A stretch of 64,000 nucleotides of DNA from [Candidatus Thermochlorobacteriaceae] bacterium GBChlB (GCA_000724175.1 JPGV01000012.1:81687-145686); one strand, 5' to 3'; numbered from the stretch's first letter, positions 7,998-17,085 are shown. The notes: generated by a model not told the origin, from the letters alone. Numbers and translations: made by a program.

Positions 7998-8852
7998 TTA
8001 TACTTTTACAAAGTCGTTGTCGTAGCTGCCGTCGGCGTGAATTGTCACGGCGTTGAATTTTATGCCCGCATGCCGCACCGACCCGCTGTTGATGAAATGC
8101 ACGCCGTCGATTCGATAATCTTCTGCCTTGTGATAGTGTCCGTGCAAGGCAATTTTTGCACCAATCTTTTTGAGTGTTTTCAAATACGCCTCGCGCTCCA
8201 TCAATTCCATTGACCACAAGAAGGCTTGGTCGAGCGCGTTGCTTGGCTCGTAAATGCGGAACGCATGATGGCAGAGCGCGACGACGAACTTATCGTGCAG
8301 TGCCGCAAGAATTTCGGGCTGCTCGACCGCATAGCGCTCGGTGGCGTGAATGTATCCGCGAGAGCCTGCGGGATTGCGCCGCGCCGACCACTCCAAGACA
8401 CTATTGAACGAGACGATGGCAACGCCGCTCGTCGCCCCGTCTAAAATTTTGATAAAGGGGAAATACGTTAAAATCTGCGCGTCGCTGGTGATGGTTTCGC
8501 GGAAGATGTCGCAAAAGTTGTGCAGTTTTTTGAGGTAGCTCATACCGGTTGCTTGGACAGCTCGCACAAGCGTTTCGCGCAGACCGTCGCCCGAAAACTC
8601 ATACTTGCCGAAAATGTCGTGGTTGCCCGGAATGATGGTGATTTTTTCCCAACTAAGCACATTGTTTTTAGCAAGCACGTCGCGCAGCCGATAAAGGTCG
8701 TCGAAGTTAGCCACATCGACAATGTCGCCGGTCATCACCAAATGGTCGAAGCCTTTATCAAAGATGCGCCGAATCAAGTCGTCAATCTCGGCGATACAAC
8801 TTGGGCGATGTGCTGTGTCGAGATGAATATCGGAGATGTGCGCCAATTTCAT
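7998..8852 (-). CDS. calcineurin-like metallophosphoesterase
   Basis: 284 residues covering the whole metallophosphoesterase fold. The two-metal ligand set is visible: D8-x-H10 ('SDIH'), D43 ('TGDIVD'), N77-H78-D79 ('GNHD'), a His pair in 'ALCHHAF', and 'HGHYH' near the C-terminus. Related enzymes cleave phosphodiesters such as cyclic nucleotides or act on UDP-diacylglucosamine; the substrate cannot be chosen here. It is cytosolic (no signal peptide). It heads a tight minus-strand run with a barrel and a membrane-anchored protein. Two cyclases occur elsewhere in the window, but no direct link is visible. Confidence 0.9.
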   Translation of the reverse strand: MKLAHISDIHLDTAHRPSCIAEIDDLIRRIFDKGFDHLVMTGDIVDVANFDDLYRLRDVLAKNNVLSWEKITIIPGNHDIFGKYEFSGDGLRETLVRAVQATGMSYLKKLHNFCDIFRETITSDAQILTYFPFIKILDGATSGVAIVSFNSVLEWSARRNPAGSRGYIHATERYAVEQPEILAALHDKFVVALCHHAFRIYEPSNALDQAFLWSMELMEREAYLKTLKKIGAKIALHGHYHKAEDYRIDGVHFINSGSVRHAGIKFNAVTIHADGSYDNDFVKV

Positions 8853-8972
8853 ATTGTTTGGTCTCGTCGTCTCTATTTAGAGCTTCGCCTGTGGTTTTGA
8901 AAAGTGGCAAAAAAGCCCGTCCTTTCAGAACTTTCAAATGAACGCTTATCGAATTTTCTAACCAACTCTTGT

Positions 8973-11117
8973 ATGTCAACTGTTACATCATCATCGCTTT
9001 TGGAGGCGTCGCGCGTCTATTCTGTCCCCGAACAACTCTTAGGCTTGAAGCAGCTCTCGAAAAACCTTTGGTGGTCGTGGAACGGCGAAGCGCAAGCCTT
9101 GTTTGCTGAACTTTCGCCACGGCTCTGGTCGAAATTTAATCATAATCCCTCAGAGGTAATGATGAATGTTTCGGAACAGGAACTTACGGCGCGGCTTGCC
9201 GACACGGCGTTTTCGGCGCAGGTCTCGCACGTCCTCAAAAAATTTTACGACTATCTGGGCAGCAACACCACTTGGGCACATACACATGCAACCGAGTTTG
9301 CCGACCATCCCGTCGCGTATTTCAGCGCGGAGTTCGGCTTGCACGAATCACTGCCGATTTACTCTGGCGGTCTGGGCGTGCTGGCGGGCGACCACATCAA
9401 AGCCGCAAGCGATTTGGGCTTGAACTTCGTCGGCATTAGCCTGTATTACCGTGAAGGCTATTTCCAGCAGCGCCTCTCGCCCGACGGTTGGCAACAAGAA
9501 CTCTACCCGCTCTACAAACCAGACTTTCTGCCGCTCGACCTGGTTACCGATGCAGATGGCAAGCCGATTGTCGTTTCCGTTGACCTTGCGCACAGCATCG
9601 TCCATCTTCAAGGCTGGGCCGTGAAAGTCGGTCGCGCCACGCTTTACCTGCTCGATGCCAATCTTGAACAAAACGAGCATCATTACCGAGACATCACCAG
9701 CCGCGTCTATGGCGGCGACAGCACCACGCGCATCAATCAAGAAGTCATTTTGGGCATTGGCGGTGTGAAGTTTTTACATGCGCTTGGCTTGCGTCCAAAA
9801 GTCTATCACATGAACGAAGGGCATTCGGCGTTTCTGACACTTGAACTCTTGCGCGAACACATTGCGTCGGGCAAGTCATTAACTGAGGCAAAAGAGTTGG
9901 TCAAATCGCGCTGTGTCTTTACAACGCACACGCCCGTGCCAGCCGGACACGACCGCTTTTCGCCCGACCTGATGGATTATACTTTTTCGCATTTTATCAA
10001 ATCGCTCGGCATTGATTTTGACACCTTGATGTCGCTTGGGCGCGAGAACCCTGCCGATAAACTCTCGCACTTTACGATGACGGTCTTGTGTCTGAACCTT
10101 TCGCGCGCCGCCAATGGCGTTTCGGAGTTACACGGCAGCGTTTCGCGCGAGATGTGGAAGCATCTTTACGGCACCGCATCACCGAGCGACGTGCCGATTG
10201 GATACATCACCAACGGCATTCACACGCGCAGCTGGATTAACGACAAAGCCGACGCATTTTGGCGCAGACATGCCGACGACAACGAGGCATTTTTTACCGA
10301 CGCGAACACGTTGGCACACATCTTAGCGGGTATCTCCGATGCAGAACTCTGGGCGTTACGCTATCAACTGCGGCGCGAGATGATTGAGTTCGTCCGCCAA
10401 CGCTTAGAAGAACAAAACCTGCGGCACGGCTGGGAAATGGGCATTTTATATCCGCACACGCTTTCGCCCGACGTCCTAACGATTGGATTTGCTCGACGCT
10501 TCGCCACCTACAAACGCGCCCCGCTCATCTTTAGCGACATCGAGCGCATCTCGAAAATCATCAACCATTCGGAGCGTCCGGTTCAATTGGTCTTTGCGGG
10601 CAAGGCACATCCGCGCGACAACGGCGGCAAGAAGTTCATCCAGGAGATTTTTCACATTACCCGTATGCCGCAATTTCTCGGCAAGGTCATCTTCCTCGAA
10701 AATTACGATATGAACGTCACGCGGCATTTGATTTCAGGCGTCGATGTCTGGCTCAATACGCCCATGCGCCCCCTTGAAGCTAGCGGCACATCAGGGCAAA
10801 AAGTCGTGGCGTCGGGCGGCTTGAACTTCAGCATCTTGGACGGCTGGTGGCGCGAAGCCTACAACGGCTCCAACGGCTGGGCAATCGGCAAAGATGAACA
10901 CTTGCCCGACCAAGACGCACAAAATAAACTTGATGCCGCCGCCCTTTACGACACGCTCGAACATGACCTTGTGCCGATGTTTTACGAGCGCAACAAGGGC
11001 ATACCCACCAACTGGATTGCCCGTATCAGAAATTCGATGCAGACCTTGATGCCCGTCTACAACACGCACCGCATGGTTACGGAGTACATTGAAAAGTATT
11101 ACAAAACTAACGCATGA
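8973..11117 (+). CDS. glgP: alpha-glucan (glycogen/maltodextrin) phosphorylase, GT35
   Basis: 714 residues. It releases glucose 1-phosphate from alpha-1,4-glucans using pyridoxal phosphate. The ATG at 8973 is preferred over an in-frame GTG at 8904, as homology to the DUF3417-type N-terminal domain ('LSKNLWWSWNGEAQALF') starts soon after it. Visible motifs are 'YFSAEFGLHESLPIYSGGLGVLAGDH', the PLP-lysine region 'EASGTSGQK' and 'LDGWWREAYNG'. It belongs to the shorter bacterial/archaeal phosphorylase type rather than the ~820-residue MalP type. A bidirectional terminator follows. The GH57 enzyme at 43-45 kb is a likely functional partner in glucan turnover. Confidence 0.93.
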   Translation: MSTVTSSSLLEASRVYSVPEQLLGLKQLSKNLWWSWNGEAQALFAELSPRLWSKFNHNPSEVMMNVSEQELTARLADTAFSAQVSHVLKKFYDYLGSNTTWAHTHATEFADHPVAYFSAEFGLHESLPIYSGGLGVLAGDHIKAASDLGLNFVGISLYYREGYFQQRLSPDGWQQELYPLYKPDFLPLDLVTDADGKPIVVSVDLAHSIVHLQGWAVKVGRATLYLLDANLEQNEHHYRDITSRVYGGDSTTRINQEVILGIGGVKFLHALGLRPKVYHMNEGHSAFLTLELLREHIASGKSLTEAKELVKSRCVFTTHTPVPAGHDRFSPDLMDYTFSHFIKSLGIDFDTLMSLGRENPADKLSHFTMTVLCLNLSRAANGVSELHGSVSREMWKHLYGTASPSDVPIGYITNGIHTRSWINDKADAFWRRHADDNEAFFTDANTLAHILAGISDAELWALRYQLRREMIEFVRQRLEEQNLRHGWEMGILYPHTLSPDVLTIGFARRFATYKRAPLIFSDIERISKIINHSERPVQLVFAGKAHPRDNGGKKFIQEIFHITRMPQFLGKVIFLENYDMNVTRHLISGVDVWLNTPMRPLEASGTSGQKVVASGGLNFSILDGWWREAYNGSNGWAIGKDEHLPDQDAQNKLDAAALYDTLEHDLVPMFYERNKGIPTNWIARIRNSMQTLMPVYNTHRMVTEYIEKYYKTNA

Positions 11118-11138
11118 TCGTCCGTCTTGCCTTGTCCT

Positions 11139-11171
11139 AAAGGGCTTGCAGATGGTCGACGCAAGCCTTTT
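11139..11171. terminator. bidirectional terminator between glgP and the cyclase gene
   Basis: An 11-base stem (11139-11149 with 11161-11171, one G-U pair) encloses an 11-base loop, with A and T runs at its ends. It sits between two convergent genes. Confidence 0.75.
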
Positions 11172-11185
11172 CGGTGGAGGTCAGT

Positions 11186-13351
11186 TTATTTTGTTTTCAT
11201 TACATAGACGCCGTCCCACGAGTCGGGCAGATTTTCTTCCGACAAGATGTAGCAGCGTTTGATATAGGTTTGCGCTGGTCCGTCGTTTGGGTCAAGTTTT
11301 TTGACGTCCTCAAATACTTTGATTGCCTTTGTCCACTCGCGCTTTCGGTAGAGCGCTAAGCCTTCGGCGAAGAGTTTAAGTTTCTCTTCTTGGTCTTTGT
11401 CAAGTTCGCCTTTTTCGCAAATTAATTCGTAGATGCGAATGGGAATTGCTTTGCCTTTGACGCGCAGGTTGTCGAGTTCGCGCACCTCGACCATGTCTTT
11501 TGCCAATTGGTAGGTGGCTTCGCTGATTAAAATGCGCGTGCCGTATTCTTTGTTCACGCCCTCTAAGCGCGAGGCAAGATTGACGGCGTCGCCGATGGCG
11601 GTGTAATCCATATGCATCTCCGAGCCGATATTGCCAACAACCATTTTGCCCGTGTTCAGTCCAATTCGCGTCTGAAAATGCGGCAAGTCTGCGCTCTTTT
11701 GCTGGTAGAACGCCGTGAGTTTGCGCTGCACATCGAGCGCTGCAAGACACGCCGACGCCGCGTGCAGGTCTTTAGCAATCGGCGCACCGAAGACCGCCAT
11801 AATCGCATCGCCGATGTATTTATCGACCATTGCTTCGCGGTCGAGAATCACACGGCTCGCGATGGTGAAATACTCGTTGAGAAACAGCACAAGGTCTTTC
11901 GGCGAGAGTTTTTCAGAAATATCCGTGAAGCCCTCAATATCGGAGAAGAACACCGTCGCCTCCACTTCTTGTCCGCCCAGCTCGACCACATCGGGATTTT
12001 CAACGATGGAATCAATGACGCGAGCGTTCAAGTATCGGTTGAAGACTTTTCGCAGCTCGCGTTTCTGGCTGCCTTCGGTCGCATAACTGACGACGGCGGC
12101 GAGCGCAAAGGAAAGAGAGAGCGCAAGCTCAGGCATCACTATCGGCATCCACACATTTGCATTGTAAAACACCGCCATTGCCGCACCGAAGTATCCTGCC
12201 GCCAACACCACAACAGTGCCAACGCTGACGCCGATTTGATTGACTCTAAAAAAAACAAACGATGTAATTAAGGCTAATAGCAACCCAATGAGATAGGTCG
12301 CCCATTCGGGTGTTTCACGCAGGTAATGCCCGTTGAGCAAGTTGCTCATCATCGTCGCGTGAATTTCCATGCCCGGATACGGCTCGAGTTCGGTGAAGGG
12401 CGTCGGCTTGAAATCGAGCAGCCCAGCCGCAGAGGCACCAACGACGATATGCTTTCCGCGAAATGCGTCGAGTGGCACATCGGGCGTTTCACCTTGCTCT
12501 AATTTTGCGGCAGAGACAATGAGCGAGGCAATCGAGTAATACTTAAACGCGCCGTCTGGTCCTCCTTTGCCATACCAATAGAGCAAAAAATCGCCGCTCT
12601 TCGAAAGTGGAATTGTTTTGACGAGCGAATCAATGGCGGCGTTTGAGATGTCCTTCGCCGTCATTAGCCCAGCCAGCCCGAAATACGGAAGATGCCCAGC
12701 GCCCAGTTTGTAGAGCAGTGGCGCGTGGCGCGCAATGCCGTCTTTATCGTTCTCGAAATTGACAACGCCCAAGCGCCGCGCCGCATCTTGAAAGGCGGGA
12801 ATTGGCGCAGTTGCCCGTTCAAATGTCGGCAGGTTGCCGCTAAATGCCGAGACCGCCAGCAAGTGCCTTGCCTCAATTGGATTACCACTCAAGCCGCCGT
12901 CGCTGCTCGAGAGATGCGCCACCAAAACAACGTTCGCCGATTGTTTCATCGCGTCGGCAAATGCGGCGTCAGATTCTTTTGCGTCCGCGTTCAGGCGGTC
13001 AATGTCGGGCTGCGAAAAATCAATATCAAACGCAATCGTCTTTGCGCCTGCTTTGGAGAGATAGCGAACCAAGGTGCCGTAAAACTCGCGCGGCCAGGGC
13101 CAGCGAATTTCCTGCTTCTGAAAAAAATCTAAACTGTTTTGGTCAATCGCAACCAGCACTACCGACGTGTCCGCCTTGTCGGGACGGTAAGCGTTTAGAA
13201 ATCGAAAGTCGAGCGATTTCAGTTCGGCCACGTCCAATAGCCTCGTTGCATAAACCAGCGCAGCCAGCATGAATCCGCCAACCGCGACGACCAACGACAG
13301 CACCAGTTTGGATTTTTGTGCTTGACGCAAAAGCGTTTGCAGTGTGTTCAT
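11186..13351 (-). CDS. CHASE2-domain class III adenylate cyclase with C-terminal TPR-like segment
   Basis: 721 residues. One N-terminal membrane segment (~16-38) is followed by an extracellular CHASE2 sensor (~40-340: 'LDFRFLNAYRP', 'WPWPREFYG', 'GAKTIAFDIDF'). Three or so membrane helices (~350-430) lead to the catalytic domain (~465-645). The two metal-binding Asp lie in 'FFSDIEGFT' and 'YIGDAIMAVFG'. Lys in 'DKYIGD' and Thr in 'YTAIGDAVNLASRLE' match adenine-specific cyclases, so cAMP is the expected product. A short TPR-like repeat follows (~660-700). The gene is monocistronic and divergent from the lipoprotein at 13.5 kb. A second protein of this architecture lies at 25.9 kb. Confidence 0.9.
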   Translation of the reverse strand: MNTLQTLLRQAQKSKLVLSLVVAVGGFMLAALVYATRLLDVAELKSLDFRFLNAYRPDKADTSVVLVAIDQNSLDFFQKQEIRWPWPREFYGTLVRYLSKAGAKTIAFDIDFSQPDIDRLNADAKESDAAFADAMKQSANVVLVAHLSSSDGGLSGNPIEARHLLAVSAFSGNLPTFERATAPIPAFQDAARRLGVVNFENDKDGIARHAPLLYKLGAGHLPYFGLAGLMTAKDISNAAIDSLVKTIPLSKSGDFLLYWYGKGGPDGAFKYYSIASLIVSAAKLEQGETPDVPLDAFRGKHIVVGASAAGLLDFKPTPFTELEPYPGMEIHATMMSNLLNGHYLRETPEWATYLIGLLLALITSFVFFRVNQIGVSVGTVVVLAAGYFGAAMAVFYNANVWMPIVMPELALSLSFALAAVVSYATEGSQKRELRKVFNRYLNARVIDSIVENPDVVELGGQEVEATVFFSDIEGFTDISEKLSPKDLVLFLNEYFTIASRVILDREAMVDKYIGDAIMAVFGAPIAKDLHAASACLAALDVQRKLTAFYQQKSADLPHFQTRIGLNTGKMVVGNIGSEMHMDYTAIGDAVNLASRLEGVNKEYGTRILISEATYQLAKDMVEVRELDNLRVKGKAIPIRIYELICEKGELDKDQEEKLKLFAEGLALYRKREWTKAIKVFEDVKKLDPNDGPAQTYIKRCYILSEENLPDSWDGVYVMKTK

Positions 13352-13522
13352 TGTGGCGTGAGCGTTTTTTTTAAGTTACGATTTTTTCACTCGTCCCACG
13401 ATAATACAAGCCGCTTTTCTGCGCCGCCCAGCGTTTTGAACATCGCCCTTCTTACCGTTATATTTATCCCGCTTTCAGAACCCATTCTGAGGCAACTCAA
13501 CTAATCAAATTTGGAGGTATCC

Positions 13523-14119
13523 ATGCGTAAAGTTTCTTATTATCTGCTGCTTGCCCTTGTGGCGACGAGCGTTATCGGTTGTGGCGGCTCTAAAACCGCT
13601 CAGCAAGACGATGACGATATGGTCGAGCAAAAACAGCGCGCTCCTGAATTCTACGCGCTTGCCGAAAAAATTAACAAAGGCGGCGGTGTCGCCGAAGTGG
13701 CTTTCGCCGAATCGGAGCGTGAAGACTTTGCAGAACAAAAAGCCATCATTGAAGCACAGCGCCTGATTTCGCAGCGCTATGAAACTAAAATTGCGGGCTT
13801 GACCAAGCGCTTTGCCGAAGAAGTCTCTGGAAACACCTCCGCGGGTGGCGCAGAAATCAATGAACTCTTCAGCAATACCGTCAAGGCCTCGACGAAGACC
13901 GTGCTTCAAGGCGCAACGAAACTCAAACCGCCGAAGACCTTTAAATCCAAAAAAAGCGGCAAATTCACCTGCTACGTCGTCTATGGCATTGACCCAGACA
14001 ACTTGAACCAATCCATCATGGATCAAGCCAAAACCAATCCGAAACTCTATGAGCGCTTCCGTGCCTCGCAAGCGTTCCAAGACCTGCAAAAGGAAATGGA
14101 AGCATACGATGGTCAATAA
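13523..14119 (+). CDS. LPP20-like lipoprotein
   Basis: 198 residues. The ATG at 13523 has a good Shine-Dalgarno (GGAGG) seven bases upstream; the earlier TTG at 13511 overlaps that site. The signal peptide ends in the lipobox 'VIGC' (Cys20). The mature part is charged and helical, with 'EREDFAEQKAIIEAQRLISQRYETKIAGLTKRF' like the LPP20 family, in which a conserved helix packs on a small sheet; the role is probably structural in the envelope. A strong terminator follows. The next gene encodes another exported protein with a similar motif, so the two probably act together. Family call is tentative. Confidence 0.75.
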   Translation: MRKVSYYLLLALVATSVIGCGGSKTAQQDDDDMVEQKQRAPEFYALAEKINKGGGVAEVAFAESEREDFAEQKAIIEAQRLISQRYETKIAGLTKRFAEEVSGNTSAGGAEINELFSNTVKASTKTVLQGATKLKPPKTFKSKKSGKFTCYVVYGIDPDNLNQSIMDQAKTNPKLYERFRASQAFQDLQKEMEAYDGQ

Positions 14120-14135
14120 ACCGTAGCGGCTATCC

Positions 14136-14170
14136 AAAAGGCGTCTTCTTTTGAGGACGCCTTTTCTTTT
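14136..14170 (+). terminator. rho-independent terminator
   Basis: AAAAGGCGTC (14136-14145) pairs perfectly with GACGCCTTTT (14156-14165), 10-base loop, followed by CTTTTT. It ends the lipoprotein transcript 17 bases after the stop. Confidence 0.88.
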
Positions 14171-14206
14171 TACAACAGTCTCAAACGGCTCTCAACTGCT
14201 GATGTT

Positions 14207-14989
14207 ATGAACCGCGTCGTTGTTTTCGCTGGTGCGCTTTTGTTCTCCATGTCGCTCTCCGCGCAATCCTATCCCGACTGGTTTCTGTATCCCGCGCAAT
14301 ATCCGACCATCATTACGGGATTCAGCTACAACCGCACCGACCCTGCCGTCGATGCCGAGCGAATGTATTGCGTCTATCAAGAGTGCATCGTCAATGGCAC
14401 GTTTGAAGTCTATAACAACGAGACAAATGACCTTTTTCTCATCAACAGTGATTATTACTACTACTTTTCGGATAGCACCTTGCAAGCGATTCAGGGCAAT
14501 TTGTATTGCCACGATTCGTTTATTACCAGCGTGGCGCGGCGCGACATCGTCGGCGCGTTCTCGACTGATAAGACGCTTGAACTAGAACGAAAATTTTTAC
14601 GCATTGAGTCTCTGCCCACGCCAGAGTGGACAGAGAAACGCTATTGGACAGAGGGCGACTATGCCTATGGTGTCGGATTCTACACGGCGCGCGGCGCTAA
14701 AAACGACGCGTGGAAAACCGCCGAGGAACAAGCCTACTTTCAAATTCTCACCAACACCGCCGTAAAGATGTATTCCATGCGCATCGCCGAGAAAGCCTCC
14801 GACGGCGGCACAGTCGAGACAGCATCAGTGATGAAATTGAAATTTTCGCTCCGCAACATTGAAGTCATGGAGCGTTGGCACTCGCTCGAAAAAGAGATGT
14901 TTTATGTGTTAGTGCGCATTCGGCACAGCAACATCAAATCGCCCTATGTGAAACCGACCTACAAAAAAGTCAGCCGCACGGAGAAGTAA
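14207..14989 (+). CDS. exported protein of unknown function, LPP20-like C-terminal half
   Basis: 260 residues with a cleavable signal peptide (MNRVVVFAGALLFSMSLSAQS) and no lipobox. The N-terminal half has 'YPDWFLYPAQYPTIITGFSYN' and a Tyr-rich stretch. The C-terminal half has 'YAYGVGFYTARGAKNDAWKTAEEQAYFQI', the layout of LPP20-type domains in which a conserved Gly-containing strand is followed by an Ala-rich helix. It follows the LPP20-like lipoprotein but is separated by a terminator, so it needs its own promoter or read-through. Role unknown; an envelope-stability or secretin-associated role is only a guess. Confidence 0.7.
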   Translation: MNRVVVFAGALLFSMSLSAQSYPDWFLYPAQYPTIITGFSYNRTDPAVDAERMYCVYQECIVNGTFEVYNNETNDLFLINSDYYYYFSDSTLQAIQGNLYCHDSFITSVARRDIVGAFSTDKTLELERKFLRIESLPTPEWTEKRYWTEGDYAYGVGFYTARGAKNDAWKTAEEQAYFQILTNTAVKMYSMRIAEKASDGGTVETASVMKLKFSLRNIEVMERWHSLEKEMFYVLVRIRHSNIKSPYVKPTYKKVSRTEK

Positions 14990-15025
14990 CTGCTCAAGCC
15001 GGTGCACCCGCCGCTCGCTTGCGCC

Positions 15026-16075
15026 TCAAGCAATTGCAGCTTGGCGTATTGCCATTGAAGTTTCCTTTGCCCATATCAAGCGCTCTGCTGCCTGCCTGAC
15101 ACGCTCGGCAAGCCATGCGGCAAACTCTGGCGACTCATTGATGCACTCAACGTAAATCATCTTGTCGTAGCCTGCCGCTTTGACTTCCTCAATGCCTTCA
15201 AGGTCGGCTTCGCTATTGTCGGCAAAAAATCCATACGGGAACTTTACCACTTGCTCAATGCCTTCGGCTTTAAATTCTTCTAACGCCTTGGCTAAGGTTT
15301 CTGGCATCCATTCGCCGCCGAATTGGTGGTTCATTGCGCCGATTTTGATGCTCTGGAACACATTTCTCTCGTCGCGCTCTATTGCTGATTTCAACCTCTC
15401 GAAAAACAGCATCGTTTCTTTGTAGCCCGTGTTGATTGTCGGCATCTCGCCGTTGCTATCCTTGACGAGCGTGCCGTGAACCGACAAGACCAACCCTGCT
15501 TTTTGACCTTTTAACTCGGCAAGTTTCGGCTCCAGTTTTTTGAAGAGATGGTCGACATAGAGCTGAAGTAATTTTTCGTCGTTCCAGAGGTGTTTCAACA
15601 CGCGCACTTTTTCAAAGGCGATGTCTCGAAATTCATTCAGCGTAATGTAGCACGCAATTCCGCAGGAAAATTCGGACTCGACAGGAATCATCGGCACGAC
15701 AATGACTGCGTCGTAATGCGCGACCGCTCTTTTGACATCTTCATAATACGGCGGCACGAAGTAATACGCTTCTCGGACATCATACTCCAACTCCGCCGAC
15801 CCTTGATTTGACAAGCGATTCAGGGCGGCTTGTATGGCGTCGGCTTGTTTTCGCGTTACCTCATTGAGCCGCGAGCGGTAGCCTAATTTTCCCCAGTAGT
15901 TTTTTCGCTTTCGGCTGCGCAAAACGGCAATGAGCAGTTGAATTGGCTTCGGCAAATTAGCGATGCGTGAGGTGATGTAACGCAAAATGCGCTGCGAGTT
16001 TGGATAGAGATTCTTGAAGGTGGGGTCTTCGACTTCGCCGTAGGTGGCGATAAGCACGGCTATTTTCTTTTTCAT
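15026..16075 (-). CDS. hemH: ferrochelatase-family protein
   Basis: 349 residues, near the usual ferrochelatase length. The predicted catalytic His is H200 ('LSVHGTL', matching the 'SxHG' motif), and the acidic residue is in 'YGFFADNSEADLEG' (E289), matching the usual 'GFxxDHxET' site. 'VPPYYEDVKRAV' and 'VVPMIP' fit the family core. The start of the protein ('IATYGEVED') lacks the common 'NLGTP' form, so it is a divergent member that could insert a metal other than iron. Ferrochelatase makes protoheme from protoporphyrin IX at the membrane surface. It is convergent with the gene ending at 14989. Confidence 0.75.
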   Translation of the reverse strand: MKKKIAVLIATYGEVEDPTFKNLYPNSQRILRYITSRIANLPKPIQLLIAVLRSRKRKNYWGKLGYRSRLNEVTRKQADAIQAALNRLSNQGSAELEYDVREAYYFVPPYYEDVKRAVAHYDAVIVVPMIPVESEFSCGIACYITLNEFRDIAFEKVRVLKHLWNDEKLLQLYVDHLFKKLEPKLAELKGQKAGLVLSVHGTLVKDSNGEMPTINTGYKETMLFFERLKSAIERDERNVFQSIKIGAMNHQFGGEWMPETLAKALEEFKAEGIEQVVKFPYGFFADNSEADLEGIEEVKAAGYDKMIYVECINESPEFAAWLAERVRQAAERLIWAKETSMAIRQAAIA

Positions 16076-16150
16076 CGGACGAACTTCAGTTGAATAGTTG
16101 ACTCAATTAACAGTCCAGACTGATGTTTCATTCCAACTTAAAAAAGTACT

Positions 16151-16255
16151 TCATAAATCGAGTTGAAATCGTAAGGCATCTGCAATTGCATGCTTTACTT
16201 CTTCACCCTCCAGCCTTCCAAGCTCTTGCTGCAATCGTCTTTTAATCAAGCGTTC
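16151..16255 (-). pseudogene. out-of-frame C-terminal remnant of the PemK/MazF toxin
   Basis: Reading the minus strand in a frame shifted by one from the toxin gives 34 codons starting 'ERLIKRRLQQELGRLEGEE' and ending 'ALRFQLDL' before TGA (16151-16153). That is the expected last helix of PemK/MazF toxins (family form '...QIRTLDK-RLI--LG-L'). It joins the in-frame toxin end 'QIRTLD' at a shared AGAACGCTTGAT. The tail is therefore present but not read in frame. Confidence 0.7.
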
Positions 16256-16496
16256 TTATCTGATAACAAAGCGCGATGGATTCGTTTGTCAAGCCAGCTG
16301 TTCCTCTCGTGAGCAAAGTTTCGTTAGGGTAAATTTTTCTACTTTCTTTGCGCGTCGTTATCGGAATCACATTGACAATCGGTAATACTTGATTGCTTGC
16401 TTCACTGCTTACAACTAAAACAGGTCTCGTCTTTCCCTGCTCCGACCCAATTGTCGGATCGAGATTAGCGATGAATACTTTCCAGCGAAACTCCAT
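16242..16496 (-). CDS. PemK/MazF-family mRNA interferase, truncated by a frameshift
   Basis: 84 residues, against ~110 for the family. The N-terminal PemK fold is intact: 'GSEQGKTRPVLVVS' (the conserved 'G-EQ-G-RPV-VV' signature) and 'VIPITTR'. The protein stops at 'QIRTLD', exactly where family members continue into the final helix; that helix is encoded in the next frame. Intact relatives cut RNA at short motifs and are blocked by the antitoxin. Whether this shortened form is active is unknown. The start codon touches the antitoxin stop (TAAATG), the usual translational coupling of such pairs. Confidence 0.8.
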   Translation of the reverse strand: MEFRWKVFIANLDPTIGSEQGKTRPVLVVSSEASNQVLPIVNVIPITTRKESRKIYPNETLLTRGTAGLTNESIALCYQIRTLD

Positions 16497-16718
16497 TTAT
16501 TTTTCCCAATTTTCTTGGTCGATGTCTGAAAAATCCGACATCATGCTTTTCAAGTCCTCTAAGAACAAGTTGTCCGTTGCTGCGGATTGAAGCATACTCA
16601 CTTTTGCTTGGTATGCTTCCAAGCTAGTCTTTGCGGCAATTGTTACCTCAACAATCGCGTCATCGCTGATTTCTTTTGGAACAGAAATTCGCAGTTCGCG
16701 GTCTTTCGGAACTTTCAT
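16497..16718 (-). CDS. antitoxin, MazE/AbrB-like
   Basis: 73 residues from the ATG at 16718; a longer frame begins with TTG at 16733 and is less likely. 'MKVPKDRELRISVPKEI' fits a short N-terminal beta-rich DNA-binding part of AbrB/MazE type, and the acidic C-terminus ('DLKSMMSDFSDIDQENWEK') is what usually wraps the toxin. It lies directly upstream of the toxin with zero spacing. Such antitoxins also repress their own operon, with the promoter expected above 16718. It appears intact while its toxin is frameshifted. Confidence 0.8.
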   Translation of the reverse strand: MKVPKDRELRISVPKEISDDAIVEVTIAAKTSLEAYQAKVSMLQSAATDNLFLEDLKSMMSDFSDIDQENWEK

Positions 16719-16759
16719 CAAATGCTTCGTCAAGTCGTTTCTCCATTGAGTCTTGTTGT

Positions 16760-17074
16760 TTAAAAAACTAGTTCAACCGCTTGTTCGACAGGCAAGGTCT
16801 TCCAAAGCGCGTGATATTTTTTCACATCGCGGGCGATGTCGGCATAGCGTTCTTTTGTGAGCGCGGTTGGTATCGCCACATTAAGGTTTTTACACGAGAG
16901 CGTTACGGTGTCCACAAACGCTTCAACCGAGCCGTCGATGCTGTGCGGATATGAAAATTGAATTACAGCAACAATGAGTTCGGTCTGCATTGCTTCAGCA
17001 GGTATTTCTTTTCGCTTCTCTTTGACGAGATAGTCCTCAATGTTCCACCCATTTTTGAGCGACCCAAAAATCAC
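16760..17074 (-). CDS. hypothetical protein
   Basis: 104 residues beginning with GTG at 17074; no ATG is available near the start. It is 11 bases downstream of the DUF6580 gene, so it is probably co-transcribed. The sequence is soluble and mixed alpha/beta ('ELIVAVIQFSYPHSIDGSVEAFVDTVTLSCKNL'). I do not recognise a family. It lies between the toxin-antitoxin pair and DUF6580, with nothing that links it to either. Confidence 0.6.
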   Translation of the reverse strand: MIFGSLKNGWNIEDYLVKEKRKEIPAEAMQTELIVAVIQFSYPHSIDGSVEAFVDTVTLSCKNLNVAIPTALTKERYADIARDVKKYHALWKTLPVEQAVELVF

Positions 17075-17085
17075 GCGCTGCTAAA

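Noticed and set aside
11612..12271. 219-codon plus-strand frame inside the first cyclase gene
   Set aside because: Low plausibility composition and inside a gene with full CHASE2 and cyclase motifs.
13505..14137. 210-codon minus-strand frame opposite the LPP20-like lipoprotein gene
   Set aside because: The plus-strand gene has a Shine-Dalgarno, lipobox and terminator; the opposite frame has none of these.
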